Below, in pieces: positions 63,098-64,000 of a DNA stretch of 64,000 nucleotides; position 1 is the first letter of the stretch, and each line of letters opens with the position of its first letter. Origin of the DNA: JAMQKA01 sp043951865 (GTDB taxonomy: Bacteria; Bacteroidota; Rhodothermia; Balneolales; Balneolaceae). The translations under genes were made by a program, and so were the position numbers. The notes beneath the pieces were generated by a model. It was given only the letters and a program-made list of their open reading frames with translations. It was not told where the DNA came from and searched no databases. Location: NCBI RefSeq assembly GCF_043951865.1, contig NZ_JBINJF010000006.1:155232-219231 (forward strand). Reading direction: 5' to 3'.

Positions 63098-63691
63098 TCA
63101 GGAGGATAAAAGAAAGGCAAGAAGGAGAATAATCTTACTCTGGTGTACCTTTACATAGGAGCGCAGTTTTTTGAACGCCCGTCCCATTTGGGTTTCAACG
63201 GTTTTGACAGACAAACCCAGTACTTCCGCAATCTCATTGTAGGTTAATCCGCTATCGCGGCTTAGTTTGAAAATCTCCTGGCATTTATCCGGCAGGGTGT
63301 TGATACCTTCCCTGACAAGATCCATTCTTTTTTCATTATCATCTGGTCGGCTGGTTTCTTTCCACTGTTTGATACGTTGCCGGACTTCTGATCTGGTTTT
63401 CCTCTCTACTTCCACATGTTTTTTATAGTTGAGTGCTTCATTACGAACCGATTTATAGAGGTAGGACTTTGCGCTATCAAAATCATCCCAGAAGTCTTTT
63501 TGTTCCCAAACTTTCAAGAACACAGACTGAACGATGTCTTTAGAAATTTCACGATTATTTGTGAACCTATAGGTGTATTTACAAAGGTCAGTATAGAACA
63601 ACCGAAAAAAAGACTCAAAATCTTTCCTTTGATCCGAACCCGTATTTTCTGAACTGTCCGGGGTATTCTTTTTGTATGCCTTGTTGGTCAT
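63098..63691 (-). CDS. ECF-family RNA polymerase sigma factor of the SusCD locus
   Basis: A 197-residue sigma-70 family protein: region 2 at about 25-95 (ESFFRLFYTDLCKYTYRF, ISKDIVQSVFLKVWEQK) and region 4 at about 125-180 (LPDKCQEIFKLSRDSGLTYNEI, helix-turn-helix VLGLSVKTVETQMGRAFKKL). The recognition helix SVKTVETQM is close to SVKTIENHM of the sigma factor at 13330, consistent with similar -35 boxes. It ends in a short hydrophobic tail (KIILLLAFLLSS), seen in some Bacteroidota sigma factors. Paired with the FecR downstream. Confidence 0.94.
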   Translation of the reverse strand: MTNKAYKKNTPDSSENTGSDQRKDFESFFRLFYTDLCKYTYRFTNNREISKDIVQSVFLKVWEQKDFWDDFDSAKSYLYKSVRNEALNYKKHVEVERKTRSEVRQRIKQWKETSRPDDNEKRMDLVREGINTLPDKCQEIFKLSRDSGLTYNEIAEVLGLSVKTVETQMGRAFKKLRSYVKVHQSKIILLLAFLLSS

Positions 63692-64000
63692 TAATGTTAC
63701 CCGATCTGTGTATTAACTAATAGGCGAAAATATTTTGTTTTGACAGTATTAATATACCTTGCAAATTATGCTGGCATCCCATTTAGAGTTCGATATCATT
63801 CCAATTATATACGCATTGTACAATACGTTTCGATCAATGGGAAGGAATCCTTAACAATTTGTTATGCTTTTGAAATAAATTGATAAAGGAAAATAACGGT
63901 GATTGTCACAATGTTGTTTATACTGATTAAAAAGATAAAGATTATAATAACTACATTTTCACTTCATACTCCGTTAGCAAGATAACATTTCCTGTTGGGT
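63692..64000. other. Terminal spacer upstream of the sigma gene
   Basis: A+T-rich sequence with no gene to the window edge. It presumably holds the sigma-factor promoter; no GGGGTA/GTGT element is present, so the sigma factor does not appear to be self-activated through the same motif. Confidence 0.5.

Noticed and set aside
30322..63691. Complete pectin or rhamnogalacturonan utilization locus
   Set aside because: Only GH106 is present as a glycan-cleaving hydrolase. There are no polysaccharide lyases, GH28, GH105 or GH78 genes, so the stronger claim of a full rhamnogalacturonan system is not supported.
63730..63770. TTGACA-like box on the plus strand near the window end
   Set aside because: No matching -10 at proper distance and no plus-strand gene follows within the window; probably chance in A+T-rich DNA.

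Overview
The window looks like a chromosome segment of a Bacteroidota-like heterotroph, most plausibly of the Balneolales/Rhodothermota side (Fodinibius-type relatives). The signs are SusC/SusD, two ECF sigma/FecR pairs, a DUF3127 protein, DUF5666-type lipoproteins and a PVC-type heme dehydrogenase together in one moderate-GC genome. The placement is inferred from gene content only; no rRNA, tRNA or CRISPR array is visible.

Region 1 (1-10.9 kb) is mostly housekeeping: a truncated alaS, a DUF502 membrane protein, an orphan sugar transferase with a degenerate active site, a ferredoxin-NADP reductase, an outer-membrane barrel protein, a lone receiver-domain regulator, an NfeD/two-stomatin cluster, a DUF3127 protein with SSB-like tails and a DUF4168 lipoprotein. 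Region 2 (10.9-19.2 kb) is an envelope regulon. It holds a small acidic protein, a DUF4382-like lipoprotein with a poly-Asp tail, an ECF sigma factor, a DUF5666 lipoprotein with a poly-Asp tail, FecR and a TonB-dependent receptor. Both lipoproteins are preceded by a near-identical two-box element (GGGGTA, 14 bp, GTGTATT), which I read as the promoter of that sigma factor. Region 3 (19.3-30.3 kb) is miscellaneous: a PQQ-cytochrome dehydrogenase, a Lon-like protease with a degenerate P-loop, a tandem universal stress protein, a RidA homologue, a PIF1-like helicase, a DUF5009 membrane protein and a secreted esterase.

Region 4 (30.3-64 kb), all on the minus strand, is a rhamnose/glycan region. 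In transcription order it has ECF sigma, FecR, SusC, SusD and a terminator. These are followed by an FG-GAP protein, an SGNH hydrolase and a PVC-type heme dehydrogenase, then a Tat-exported Gfo/Idh/MocA oxidoreductase, a GH106 alpha-L-rhamnosidase and a ThuA/sugar-dehydrogenase/PKD/cytochrome fusion. Last comes a catabolic cluster: NCS1-type permease, rhamnulose-1-P aldolase/lactaldehyde dehydrogenase fusion, a 57-aa membrane protein, rhamnose isomerase, an FGGY kinase and LutABC. Together these would import rhamnosides, release L-rhamnose, convert it to DHAP plus L-lactate, and oxidise the lactate to pyruvate. Several exported heme proteins suggest that sugars may also be oxidised outside the cytoplasm.

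The spacers hold a dispersed family of roughly 90-150 bp palindrome-rich elements with CTTTGCAAAACCC-type inverted ends. Their internal hairpins show compensatory changes between copies. A different REP-like hairpin element sits between the second sigma factor and its FecR.
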